Part shown: positions 18,453 through 27,279 of the stretch, piece by piece | Position numbering within the stretch: position 1 is the stretch's first letter | Layout: each line of letters starts with the position of its first letter | Source of the DNA: Candidatus Aalborgicola danicus | GTDB taxonomy: Bacteria; Pseudomonadota; Gammaproteobacteria; Burkholderiales; Burkholderiaceae_C | Direction of reading: 5' to 3' | NCBI GenBank assembly: GCA_016703945.1 | Contig: JADJBC010000003.1 | Coordinates: 200,905-264,904, forward strand | Length of the DNA stretch: 64,000 bases | The notes under the pieces: generated by a model | What the model saw: only the letters and a program-made list of their open reading frames with translations | The model's database searches: none | What the model was told of the DNA's origin: nothing | Made by a program: the position numbers and the translations under genes

Positions 18453-19840
18453 TGTCGAATGTTTCCAACGCAGATTTGGTGAGCCCGGGACCCCTGTTGC
18501 CAGGCAATCCAACGGCGCCAAAAAAGTCGGGCGGCTTGCAACTGTACAAACGCATTTCAATGCACCCGATCACCGTGTTGGCGTGTGTGGTTTTTGGTGC
18601 GATGCTGGGTTTAGGTTTCCCGCAATTTTCAAAGAGCCTTTCTGTCATTGGGCTTGTTTACGTCGATCTTCTGACAATGATCGTTCTGCCCTTCATGGTG
18701 TCAGCGGTCATTTTTTCACTACAGAATCTCTTTCACGATGGTGGTGCTGCAAAGATTTTGACCCGTGTTGTTGTGGTGTTTGGCTTGGTTTCTATCATTG
18801 CTGCATCCTTATCCTCAGTAGTCTTTATCGCAGCCAGTCCAGGCGATCAATTGTCGGACACCGTAACGGCCTCGCTTGGAAAGATCGTTGGTTCCGATGC
18901 GCAAAGCAGCAACTTTGACATGTACTTGAGAAAGGCCGATGAAATACCCAAGGAAACGACCCTTGGTGACGTTTTGTCTTCCTTGATTCCGGCGAATATT
19001 TTCAGTGCTCTTGCAACCGGCGACACTCTCAAGGCTCTCGTATTTGCGATGCTTTTCGGTTTTGCGGTGGGTCAAGTACCGACAAAAATCTCAGGTGGGT
19101 TAAACCAGACGTTGGAGACGGTGTACAGAGCCTGTCAGACTTTGACCCATTGGGTAAATCTGCCCATTCCTATTGTGCTGATCAGCCTGTCAGCAAGTCA
19201 GATTGCAGAAACTGGCATCGAGCCATTGAAGGCGATGTCAGGGTTTGTCGGCTGGTTTATTGCCCTCTCGGTTTTGCTTTTGCTTTTGTCGATGCTTGTT
19301 TTAAGTTATCGCGCGTCAGTTCCATTTCCAAAAGTAGTGAAGGCAATGCAAGCGCCGTTTGCACTGGGCGTTGCGACGAACAACAGCGCAACCTGCATGC
19401 CGGCGATGATTGAGTCACTGGTCTTGCGACTTGGTTTTCCCAAAGCGCGTGTCGAGTTGCTGGTGCCTTTGAGTGTGTCGCTACTGAAGGTCGGGGCGAT
19501 CGCCTATTTGATTTGTGCAACGCTATTCGTCGCCGATTTGTACGAGAGACCTGTCGCCCTGTTCGAAGTGGCCCTCGTTATGCTGGTTTCAATTTTGGCG
19601 GGGTTTGCCTCGTCGGGCATGGCTGGTGTGGTGACCATCACTCTTGTAGGGACCGTCTGCAAGTACCTTCAGCTTCCGTTTGAAGCAGCCTTCATCCTGT
19701 TTGTTGCAGTTGATCCGATTTGCGCGATGGCCCGCACAGCTGTGACGGTTGTATCTGGCTGTGCTGCGGTCGCCGTGATTTGCCCCACACCAGTCAAACC
19801 TGTCAACGCTCAGGACCTACAAGACTCCTTGATGGAATAG
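18449..19840 (+). CDS. Divergent sodium:dicarboxylate/amino-acid symporter (SDF/DAACS family)
   Basis: 463 residues with about eight hydrophobic segments and the two re-entrant regions of the GltPh/DctA fold. Hairpin 1 reads NNSATCMPAM in place of the usual serine-rich SSSSAATLP. The TM7 NMDGT motif that binds sodium is not present; LLKVGAIAY occupies that place. TM8 keeps the Asp and Arg (DPICAMART) but has T instead of the Asn, and GC instead of GD. It is therefore an SDF-family carrier with an altered binding site, and substrate and coupling ion may differ from glutamate/sodium. AAGGAG precedes the ATG by five bases, and the ATG overlaps the stop of the binding-protein gene. Confidence 0.82.
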   Translation: MMSNVSNADLVSPGPLLPGNPTAPKKSGGLQLYKRISMHPITVLACVVFGAMLGLGFPQFSKSLSVIGLVYVDLLTMIVLPFMVSAVIFSLQNLFHDGGAAKILTRVVVVFGLVSIIAASLSSVVFIAASPGDQLSDTVTASLGKIVGSDAQSSNFDMYLRKADEIPKETTLGDVLSSLIPANIFSALATGDTLKALVFAMLFGFAVGQVPTKISGGLNQTLETVYRACQTLTHWVNLPIPIVLISLSASQIAETGIEPLKAMSGFVGWFIALSVLLLLLSMLVLSYRASVPFPKVVKAMQAPFALGVATNNSATCMPAMIESLVLRLGFPKARVELLVPLSVSLLKVGAIAYLICATLFVADLYERPVALFEVALVMLVSILAGFASSGMAGVVTITLVGTVCKYLQLPFEAAFILFVAVDPICAMARTAVTVVSGCAAVAVICPTPVKPVNAQDLQDSLME

Positions 19841-19891
19841 CCAAGTGCTCTGCCGGAAAAGTGACATGGCCTGGAGCTAAGATTTTCTCCA

Positions 19892-22060
19892 ATGACCAGA
19901 AATTCTGTTGCGGCTGACGTTCGTGGCGGCCTAGAGGCCGCTGTCCATGGGCTGTCCGCTTCCGTAGCTCCAATACTCTTCTTTCTGGCACTTTTCGGCT
20001 CGGAATCACTCGCAGCTGCCCTCTGGGCGACACTGATAACAGCCTGCGTGGTGCGGGTCGGCTATCTGGTTCTCAAGGGGAGCCCCGCTCTCATACCCAC
20101 ATCACGTGTGGCGTCGCTGACCGTCTATACCGCTCTGATATTGCAGTTGGGTTTGGCTTCAGACAGCACAAGCAGCGGAGTGTCGGGGCTAACGCTGGAC
20201 CAGTTTGGTGTCGGACTGGCCGCAGCAAGTCTATTGTTCACAATGGCCAGTACGCTGATCCTGCTGCTTGGTGCACTTCGACTTGGGAATGTGTTCAAAA
20301 TCATTTCAACGCCAGTGACGACCGGCATCAGCAATGGCACCGCAATGTTGTTGGCGTGGTTGGCGTTCTCTCAGATCCGCTACAGCGATTGGGCGGCCGC
20401 TGCTACTGCACTCTTGATGCTGACATGTTACGTGGTGTGGCCGAAACTCCAGTCACGGTTCGTTCACGTCAAGCTGGTTCCGGCAGTCGCCGTTGCTATT
20501 GCCTGCGGGTTGGCGTTCACGCTGGTCTTCCACAAGACTGCGTGGATTGCCGCTACGAGACCGTCGATTGACGGTATCTGGATAAGCATGGCATTGTGGC
20601 CCAAGTTTCTGCACCTGGACTGGGGCCATTTGCTGGCCATCGGACTACCAGGAGGGTTGACGCTTGCGCTTGTCATGGTGCTAGAAACAGTGACCGCCGC
20701 AAGCCTGATGGAAACGCGATTTGGGGTTCGTATCGACATTAGTCGTGAACTGCTTGCAACCGGTGGTGCGAACATGATCAGTGCATTGATAGGCGGCGTC
20801 CCGACTACGGCTAGTCCAATCTGCAGTTCTTCGAATTGGATCGCTGGTGGACGGGGCGCGCTTGCCGGTCTGACTTCCCTTGTGTTGACGACTGCGATTC
20901 TTCTCTATGCAGGGCGCTGGATCGTTACCCTGCCAGTGGGCATGGTTGCAGGCATGTTCCTTCTGCAGGTTCCATTGACCATGGATTGGATATTTGTACG
21001 TCAGCTTAAAGTTGTTGTCGCCCAACACAACCACAGGCGCTCACGCGTTGAAAAGGTGGATCTCGGCTTTTGGATTGCGACTGCAATATCTTTTGTGGCT
21101 TTTTTTGGCAATCTGATTTGGGCCTGTGCACTTGGCATTGCACTGTCGTGTCTTGTCGTGTTGCGCAGCGTGGCCGGTGGCCTTATTTCACGCTGGGCCT
21201 ACCTCAATCGATATGCATCACAACGCGCCAGGAGTCCATCGGAGTCTCTGGCTTTGTCTCAACGGGTTCATAAAATCGGAATTCTGCCGCTGACCGGTCA
21301 TCTATTTTTTGGAAATAGCGCGCGCATTGTGCAACTGCCCGACGAGTTGCACCAAGACGCTGTCGCCGTTGTTGTAGATGTCAGCCATGTGACCGACGTC
21401 GATACCAGCGGTTCAGATGCCGTCCTTTCGCTTGTTCGTGCCTTGACTGATCGCCAGGTGGCCGTAGTTATCAGCGGCGCAGAACTGACACATTCGGAAA
21501 AGTTGCAGCGCGCTCTGCAGTCTTTATCGACAGTCGAGCAATACCCTGACTTAGATAGAGCGTTGGAAGTGTGCGAAAACCTCTTACTTCATGATGCAAA
21601 AGCCTTGGATGCCTCGACACAATTTGTAAACCTTGCAAGGAACCAGTTGTTTCAGGACCTTACGGACAGCGAAATTGCCGCTGTACTTCTACTTGGGCTC
21701 GTACGTGAGGTGCAGCAAGGAACCCCGCTCTTTCGGAAAAACAGTGTCGCCGACGGGATTTGGCTGCTTGAAAGTGGACTCATCAGCATCCTGGCGAATG
21801 ACCTCAACTCCTCATCTCGCCTGGCGACTTTTGGGCCAGGGCAGTTTGTTGGAGAAATGGGTTTGATTGACGGCAACGCTCGGTCGGCCACTGCCTACGC
21901 TGACACGCCGGTTCGCGCTCTTTTGCTGAGCAACAACGCAATCGATGCGCTGATGCGGGATCATCCCGCTGCAGCGCTGAAAATCACACGCAACATTGCA
22001 CGTGAGTTGTCCAATCGGGTCAGACGCACCTCGTCCATGTTAGCGGTAGCATCCAGGTAG
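19892..22060 (+). CDS. SulP-family anion transporter with STAS and cyclic-nucleotide-binding domains
   Basis: 722 residues: a SulP/SLC26 membrane domain (about 1–440), a STAS domain (about 464–565, with VVDVSHVTDVDTSG) and a C-terminal CNB domain (about 580–710). The phosphate-binding cassette VGEMGLIDGNARSAT keeps the Glu and Arg that contact the ribose and cyclic phosphate in CRP and PKA. SulP proteins carry sulfate, bicarbonate, dicarboxylates or other anions through the inner membrane. The CNB domain suggests transport is gated by cAMP, possibly made by the cyclase encoded two genes upstream. It lies 51 bases after the symporter gene on the same strand. The anion is not predictable from sequence. 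Confidence 0.88.
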   Translation: MTRNSVAADVRGGLEAAVHGLSASVAPILFFLALFGSESLAAALWATLITACVVRVGYLVLKGSPALIPTSRVASLTVYTALILQLGLASDSTSSGVSGLTLDQFGVGLAAASLLFTMASTLILLLGALRLGNVFKIISTPVTTGISNGTAMLLAWLAFSQIRYSDWAAAATALLMLTCYVVWPKLQSRFVHVKLVPAVAVAIACGLAFTLVFHKTAWIAATRPSIDGIWISMALWPKFLHLDWGHLLAIGLPGGLTLALVMVLETVTAASLMETRFGVRIDISRELLATGGANMISALIGGVPTTASPICSSSNWIAGGRGALAGLTSLVLTTAILLYAGRWIVTLPVGMVAGMFLLQVPLTMDWIFVRQLKVVVAQHNHRRSRVEKVDLGFWIATAISFVAFFGNLIWACALGIALSCLVVLRSVAGGLISRWAYLNRYASQRARSPSESLALSQRVHKIGILPLTGHLFFGNSARIVQLPDELHQDAVAVVVDVSHVTDVDTSGSDAVLSLVRALTDRQVAVVISGAELTHSEKLQRALQSLSTVEQYPDLDRALEVCENLLLHDAKALDASTQFVNLARNQLFQDLTDSEIAAVLLLGLVREVQQGTPLFRKNSVADGIWLLESGLISILANDLNSSSRLATFGPGQFVGEMGLIDGNARSATAYADTPVRALLLSNNAIDALMRDHPAAALKITRNIARELSNRVRRTSSMLAVASR

Positions 22061-22109
22061 ATAGGTTGGCGGCTGGGTTTTCCTTGGATGCAATTTGGTA
22101 CTCGGTGAA

Positions 22110-22841
22110 TCATCGCCGCAATGCAGCAAACGCCTCAAACTCCCAGTTGCGCATGGCCAGCAGCAGCGTGTAACCCTCGCGGTCTTTTTCCTGCAACTTT
22201 TGGTCGGCCAGGTGCTGCTGCGCAAAGTCTTGCGCCACACGCTGCATACGTTCCATGAAAGACGGCGCCAGGCTGCGGCTGACCGAGCCATGGACCAGCA
22301 GCAGACCTTCACCGGCACCGTCAAATCCACCCGAGAAGTAATCCAGCAGCGCGTTGTCGCGAAAGTAGTCCATCACGGGCCCGTGCGGGCGCCAGCGAAA
22401 GGCCTTGGCCAGCTTGAGGCGGTAGCGGTTCAGCGGGCGCAGCTCGATGATGCCAATGCGGTCCAATTGCGCCAGGTAGCCTATGCACTCGGCCTCGGTT
22501 AGGCGGTAGCTGGCCACAATCTGCTCCAGTGTCCACTGGCTGAGCACACAAATCGCCACCAGCAGCAGCTTTTTGTCGGCCACCACGGCGCGCTCCTGCT
22601 CCTGCGTCAGCTGCGCCAGCAAAGGCTGAGCGTCGGCCACGCGGCGCGCCAGGTCAGCAAAGTCCAATTTGAGGGCGCGGCAGATGGAGTCGATGCGCGA
22701 CAGCGGCATGTCGCCCTTGGCCAGCATACGTTTGACACTGGATTCGGCCAGCCCCAAGGCGACGGCCAGATCGGCATAGGTCATGCGGGCGGCCTTCAGC
22801 TCGTGCTTCAGGGCGGATACAAGGTCAGCGGTGGTGCTCAT
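22110..22841 (-). CDS. XRE-type helix-turn-helix transcriptional regulator
   Basis: 243 residues. The N-terminal 60 or so residues form a Cro/CI-type HTH (YADLAVALGLAESSVKRML). The remainder is predicted helical, with a YFSGGFDGAGEGLLLVHGSVS region, and is unlike common ligand-binding domains I know. The ATG follows a region reading outward to the divergent ceramidase-like gene 117 bases away, so it may regulate that gene or itself. Its base composition has returned to the GC-rich norm, so it probably lies outside the 13–22 kb island. Confidence 0.78.
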   Translation of the reverse strand: MSTTADLVSALKHELKAARMTYADLAVALGLAESSVKRMLAKGDMPLSRIDSICRALKLDFADLARRVADAQPLLAQLTQEQERAVVADKKLLLVAICVLSQWTLEQIVASYRLTEAECIGYLAQLDRIGIIELRPLNRYRLKLAKAFRWRPHGPVMDYFRDNALLDYFSGGFDGAGEGLLLVHGSVSRSLAPSFMERMQRVAQDFAQQHLADQKLQEKDREGYTLLLAMRNWEFEAFAALRR

Positions 22842-22958
22842 AGGTATCGATTATTGATACTTTTCGTATTTGATTGCAAGCTTGTATCTGAATTTACACC
22901 GTCTTGGCGGCAAGGCGGCAACACACTGGCGCCCTCATCCACCCCTTGGAGCCTTTTG

Positions 22959-23789
22959 ATGAAAACCCCGCTGACCCGTTCTGAAACCGGCCTGCTGGCC
23001 GCGCTGGCGCTGGCTGTTGTGCTGGCCTGCTTCGGCCCGGCCGTGGCGCAGTATGCCGACTACCACGCCTTTGCCGACCAGCGCAGCTTGTGGGGCATGC
23101 CCTTTGCGATGGATGTGCTCAGCAATGCCCCCTTTGCGCTGCTGGGTGCCTGGGGCCTGCTGCGCCTGCGGTCCGTACACAAGCCACCTGCCCGGCGCAA
23201 TGGCTTTGTGGCCCTGGTGCCTTGTGATGCCCAGCGCCCTCTGGCCCAACTGTTTTTTGTCGGCCTGCTGCTGACTGCGCTGTGTTCCAGTTATTACCAC
23301 CTGCAGCCCAATGACCTGGGGCTGACCATCGACCGCACGGGCATGCTGGCGGCATTTGCCGGGCTGATGGGCCTGGCTGCAGCCGACCGCATCAGCGCAC
23401 GGGCCGGCCAATGGACCGCCGCTGCCGTGCTGGTCCTGGGTCCCGTGGCCCTGGTCGTATGGGCAATGACCGGCAACCTGCTTCCCTGGTCGGTGTTGCA
23501 AGGTGGTGGCATGCTGCTTGTAGTAAGCCTGACCCTGCGCAAACCGCTGATTGGCGCGTGGGGCGTGCCACTGCTGGCGGTGATCGCCTGGTACGTGCTG
23601 GCGAAACTGCTCGAGCTGGGAGACCACCACATCCTGGCGTTGACCAATGGCTTGGTGTCTGGCCACACTTTGAAACACATGGCCGCAGCAATGGCCGCGT
23701 GGCCGGTCTTGACCGTCGTGCAAAATGGCGCGTATCCGGTGGGGCCAGCCCGTGGCCGCCCACAACCACGCATTGCAGTCCGGACCTGA
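22959..23789 (+). CDS. Ceramidase-like (alkaline ceramidase/CREST superfamily) integral membrane protein
   Basis: 276 residues with about seven hydrophobic segments. The pattern YHAFADQRSLWGMPFAMDVLSN, followed by a conserved S-x-YYH (SSYYHLQPND) and a DRTGM segment, matches bacterial relatives of alkaline phytoceramidase, where His, Ser and Asp residues bind zinc in the membrane. Members hydrolyse amide-linked lipids or have unknown substrates. A GGAG-containing site precedes ATG 22959; longer frames begin inside the regulator's promoter. It is followed closely by the MFS-acyltransferase gene, which suggests membrane-lipid remodelling as a shared role (inference). Confidence 0.65.
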   Translation: MKTPLTRSETGLLAALALAVVLACFGPAVAQYADYHAFADQRSLWGMPFAMDVLSNAPFALLGAWGLLRLRSVHKPPARRNGFVALVPCDAQRPLAQLFFVGLLLTALCSSYYHLQPNDLGLTIDRTGMLAAFAGLMGLAAADRISARAGQWTAAAVLVLGPVALVVWAMTGNLLPWSVLQGGGMLLVVSLTLRKPLIGAWGVPLLAVIAWYVLAKLLELGDHHILALTNGLVSGHTLKHMAAAMAAWPVLTVVQNGAYPVGPARGRPQPRIAVRT

Positions 23790-23837
23790 GTACGTTACGC
23801 AGATCAGCACAACAACCAGCGACCTGAGGACAAACCT

Positions 23838-25787
23838 GTGAACACAGAAACACTGACACCCACAGCGGCCACCACCACTGGCCCGGCAGACCACGGCCAC
23901 CCCAACCAGTTTGCGCTGCTGGGCCAGCGCCGCTTTGCGCCCTTCTTCTGGACCCAGTTTTCTGGTGCGGCCAATGACAATTTGTTCAAGTTCGCCTTCA
24001 CCGTGATGGTGACCTACCAGCTGAGTGTGGAATGGCTGGCCCCCAGCATGGCGGGCTTGACCATTGGCGCGCTGTTCATACTGCCATTCCTGCTGTTTTC
24101 GGCCACGGCCGGGCAATTGACCGACAAGTACGACAAGACGCTGATGATCCGGTTTGTCAAAAACCTGGAAATCGCCATCATGGCGATTGCTGCCTACGGC
24201 TTTGTCAGCAACAACGTGGCCGTGCTCCTGCTCTGTACCTTTTTGATGGGTGTGCACTCCACGCTGTTTGGCCCGGTCAAGTTTGCGCTGTTGCCCCAGG
24301 TGCTCAACGAGCGAGAGCTGACCGGTGGCAACGGCATGGTGGAGATGGGCACCTTTGTCGCCATCCTGATGGGCAATGTGGTGGGTGGCCTGCTGGTAGC
24401 CATCCCGTCCATCGGCCATGAAACCGTTGCGGTGGCCTGCCTGGTGATGGCGGTGGTGGGGCGTGTGGTGGCGGGCTATATCCCCAAGGCACCGGCTACC
24501 GACCCCGGCCTGAAAGTCAACTGGAACCCCATCAGCGAGACCCTGCGCAACCTCAAACTCGCGCATGGCAACCTGGTGGTATTCCGCTCGCTGCTGGGCA
24601 TCAGTTGGATGTGGTTCTTTGGTGCGGTGTTTCTAAGCCAGTTCCCCAGCCTGGCCAAGGAAGTGCTGCATGGCAATGAACAGGTGGCGTCGCTGTTGCT
24701 GGTGGTGTTCTCCATCGGCATTGGCACCGGTTCGCTGCTGTGCGAAGTGATGAGCCGCCGCCATGTGGAAATTGGCCTGGTGCCGCTGGGCGCCATAGGT
24801 ATGAGTGTGTTTGCAGTGGATTTGTACTTTGCGTCGCGGGGCCTGCCACCGTCGAACATCATGGGACTCTCCGCCTTCATGGCGCAGCCCGCACACTGGC
24901 GCGTGATGGCGGACCTGGCCCTGCTGAGCCTGTTCGCCGGCCTGTACAGCGTGCCGATGTATGCGCTGATCCAGTTGCGCAGCCAACCCACGCACCGCGC
25001 CCGCATCATCGCGGCCAACAATATTCTGAACGCGCTGTTCATGATTGGCAGCTCGGTGATTGCCGGTGCACTGCTCAAGGCCGGTTTCACCATTCCGCAG
25101 ATCTTTCTGTTCACCGGCCTGGCGAATGCCGTGGTGGCGTTCTACATCTTTATGCTGGTGCCCGAATACCTGCTGCGTTTTGTGGCCTGGGTGCTGTCAC
25201 ACTTCATCTACCGCTTCAAGGTCAATGGCGATGAACACATCCCCACCCAGGGCGCCGCCATTCTGGTGTGCAACCACGTGAGTTTTATCGACGCCGTGCT
25301 GCTGATGGCGGCCAGCCCCCGGCCGATCCGTTTCATCATGGACCACAACATCTTCAAGGTGCCGGTGCTGGGCTGGTTGTTCCGCCTGGCCAAGGCCATC
25401 CCGATTGCACCGCGCACGCAGGACCCGCAGGCCTACGAAGCCGCGTTCGACGCCGCCGCCAAGGTGCTGGCCGAGGGCGACCTGCTGTGCATCTTCCCCG
25501 AAGGCGGCATCACCCGCGACGGCACGCTGCAGGAGTTCAAGGGCGGCATCATGAAGATTCTGGAGCGCACCACGCAGCAAGGCCTGAACGTGCAGGTGGT
25601 GCCGATGGCGCTGACCAATCTGTGGGGATCGTTCTTCAGCCGCGTGGAGCAAGGCGGCGCCATGGTGCGGCCGTTCCGCCGCGGGCTGTTCAGCCGTGTG
25701 GGGCTGAATGTGGGCGCCCCGGTCTTGGCCCAAGACGTGCAACCTGAGCTGTTGCGCGCACGGGTGCAGCAATTGCTCACCATTTGA
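23838..25787 (+). CDS. MFS lysophospholipid transporter fused to 1-acylglycerol-phosphate acyltransferase
   Basis: 649 residues. Residues about 20–430 form a 12-helix MFS transporter like LplT. Residues about 440–645 form a PlsC-type acyltransferase with the catalytic HxxxxD motif in NHVSFIDAV and the substrate motif FPEGGITRDG. Homologous fusions flip lysophospholipids inward and re-acylate them. The usual third (AMP-ligase) domain of Aas-type fusions is absent, so the acyl donor would be acyl-CoA or acyl-ACP. It is read from ATG or GTG 23838, 48 bases after the ceramidase-like gene. Confidence 0.88.
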   Translation: MNTETLTPTAATTTGPADHGHPNQFALLGQRRFAPFFWTQFSGAANDNLFKFAFTVMVTYQLSVEWLAPSMAGLTIGALFILPFLLFSATAGQLTDKYDKTLMIRFVKNLEIAIMAIAAYGFVSNNVAVLLLCTFLMGVHSTLFGPVKFALLPQVLNERELTGGNGMVEMGTFVAILMGNVVGGLLVAIPSIGHETVAVACLVMAVVGRVVAGYIPKAPATDPGLKVNWNPISETLRNLKLAHGNLVVFRSLLGISWMWFFGAVFLSQFPSLAKEVLHGNEQVASLLLVVFSIGIGTGSLLCEVMSRRHVEIGLVPLGAIGMSVFAVDLYFASRGLPPSNIMGLSAFMAQPAHWRVMADLALLSLFAGLYSVPMYALIQLRSQPTHRARIIAANNILNALFMIGSSVIAGALLKAGFTIPQIFLFTGLANAVVAFYIFMLVPEYLLRFVAWVLSHFIYRFKVNGDEHIPTQGAAILVCNHVSFIDAVLLMAASPRPIRFIMDHNIFKVPVLGWLFRLAKAIPIAPRTQDPQAYEAAFDAAAKVLAEGDLLCIFPEGGITRDGTLQEFKGGIMKILERTTQQGLNVQVVPMALTNLWGSFFSRVEQGGAMVRPFRRGLFSRVGLNVGAPVLAQDVQPELLRARVQQLLTI

Positions 25788-25875
25788 CGAAATTTACTCC
25801 TATTTGGATAGCAAACTATTTATATTTCACGGGGGCATGTGGCATATTTGACCAGCACGTTTCCCGTGGCAAACG

Positions 25876-27279
25876 TCACGAACTGACAGCTGGCCAGAGC
25901 GGCGCATGGGTCCCGGGCGGAACCGAGAGGCGACTCCAAAACGCCGGGGTGCGGGCCAGCTGCGCGCTGGGTCTCACCGCCAGCAAGCTGCCAAAGCCCG
26001 AGGCATACGTCTCCAGGTAGGGTTGTGGGTCGGGCGCTGTGGCCCCAAAACCCGACTCCACGCGCCCCATGCTGCGCAACCAGTGCGCCGTTTGTGCCAG
26101 CGATACACACACATGCCAGCTACCGCCATCCTGCAACTGCCGGGCTTTGGCCGCCGCGACTCCAAATGCCATCAAATATCCGCTGGCGTGATCCAGAATT
26201 TGCATGGGCAGGGCTTTGGGCTGCGCTGCTCCGGCCGCCTCGGCTTCCGCCAGGTTAAAACCGGTCGCGGATTGCACCAGCGAATCAAAACCGCGTCGGT
26301 TGGCCCAGGGGCCGTGTTCACCATAGGCTGACAGGGAGACCACCACAATGCCCGGCCTCTTTTCCGCGAGCGCCTGGGCCCCATAACCCAGCGCCTCCAG
26401 AGCGCCGGGGCGGTATCCCTGCATGAAGACGTCCGCCTGTGCCACCAGATGGTCCATGGCCCGGCGTTGATCGGCCAGGCGCAAGTCAAGATGGCAAGAC
26501 AGCTTGCCCCGACTGGTCTCTGCGATCAAACCGATGTTCGGCAAGTGGGGTGCGTTGACCAGCATCACGTCTGCGCCCAAAGCCGCCAGGGTGCGCCCGG
26601 CGACCGGCCCAGCCACGATGCGGGTCAATTCCAGAACGCGCAAACCGGTCAACGGACGTTGGTCCGCGCGTAAAGAGGGGAGCAACAACGCTGGGGCGTC
26701 ACCGATACGCTCCAGGGTCAACAACGGCTGTTGTGCCACGGCCTGCGCCTGGGGGTGGGCGTCCCACTGTTCAAAGCTGCGCAGTGCCGCGACCACCAGA
26801 CCCCGCTCTGCCGCCGCCGCTTCAAAGTCCAGCGTCTTCCAACTGCGCAACACACGTTGCGCATCGTCGCGCTGCGCGGTGCCGCTGGACAGACCCAGCA
26901 ATGCCAGCGCCCCATCACGGTGGTGGGCAAAGTTGGCATGGATGCGCACCCAACCGTCGGCGCAGGCGTACAAACCCGAAAAACTGTCCCAGGGATCCAA
27001 GACCTGGCCGTTGATGCTGAACCAGCCTACACACTCCAGCGCCGCGTGCGCCATGGCCACGCTGACCGTTTGCCGGTCCTGTCCGCGCACATGGCCCAAT
27101 TCACACGCCGCAAGGGCGGCAGCGGCGATGCTGGTTTGGGCCGCAGTGCCCACCGCAAACGACGAGTGCAGCACCGGATCTGCGCCGGACAATTGGGCGT
27201 ATCCCAAGGCTTCGGGCGGGAGCCCACCAAGGGACCAAATTTCTGACAGCAAGGATTGGGAGTGCATGGAGACCACCAT
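25876..27279 (-). CDS. CaiB/BaiF-type (class III) CoA-transferase family protein
   Basis: About 467 residues. The class III signature is clear in the central part: GLRVLELTRIVAGPVAGRTLAALGADV, then SRGKLSCHLDLR, ADVFMQGYRPGALEALG and LSAYGEHGPWANRRGFDSLVQ. The normal catalytic aspartate region (near the DLR segment) is partly preserved. These enzymes move CoA between carboxylic acids. The N-terminal portion before residue 200 resembles a second, degenerate copy of the fold. ATG 27279 is chosen for its upstream GGGGA; open frame continues to 27504 without conserved sequence. It lies just downstream of putA on the same strand. Confidence 0.8.
   Translation of the reverse strand: MVVSMHSQSLLSEIWSLGGLPPEALGYAQLSGADPVLHSSFAVGTAAQTSIAAAALAACELGHVRGQDRQTVSVAMAHAALECVGWFSINGQVLDPWDSFSGLYACADGWVRIHANFAHHRDGALALLGLSSGTAQRDDAQRVLRSWKTLDFEAAAAERGLVVAALRSFEQWDAHPQAQAVAQQPLLTLERIGDAPALLLPSLRADQRPLTGLRVLELTRIVAGPVAGRTLAALGADVMLVNAPHLPNIGLIAETSRGKLSCHLDLRLADQRRAMDHLVAQADVFMQGYRPGALEALGYGAQALAEKRPGIVVVSLSAYGEHGPWANRRGFDSLVQSATGFNLAEAEAAGAAQPKALPMQILDHASGYLMAFGVAAAKARQLQDGGSWHVCVSLAQTAHWLRSMGRVESGFGATAPDPQPYLETYASGFGSLLAVRPSAQLARTPAFWSRLSVPPGTHAPLWPAVSS

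Noticed and set aside
22935..24566. 543-codon minus-strand open frame
   Set aside because: Shadow of the ceramidase-like and MFS-acyltransferase genes in high-GC DNA; composition is rich in H, Q, G and R with no domain.
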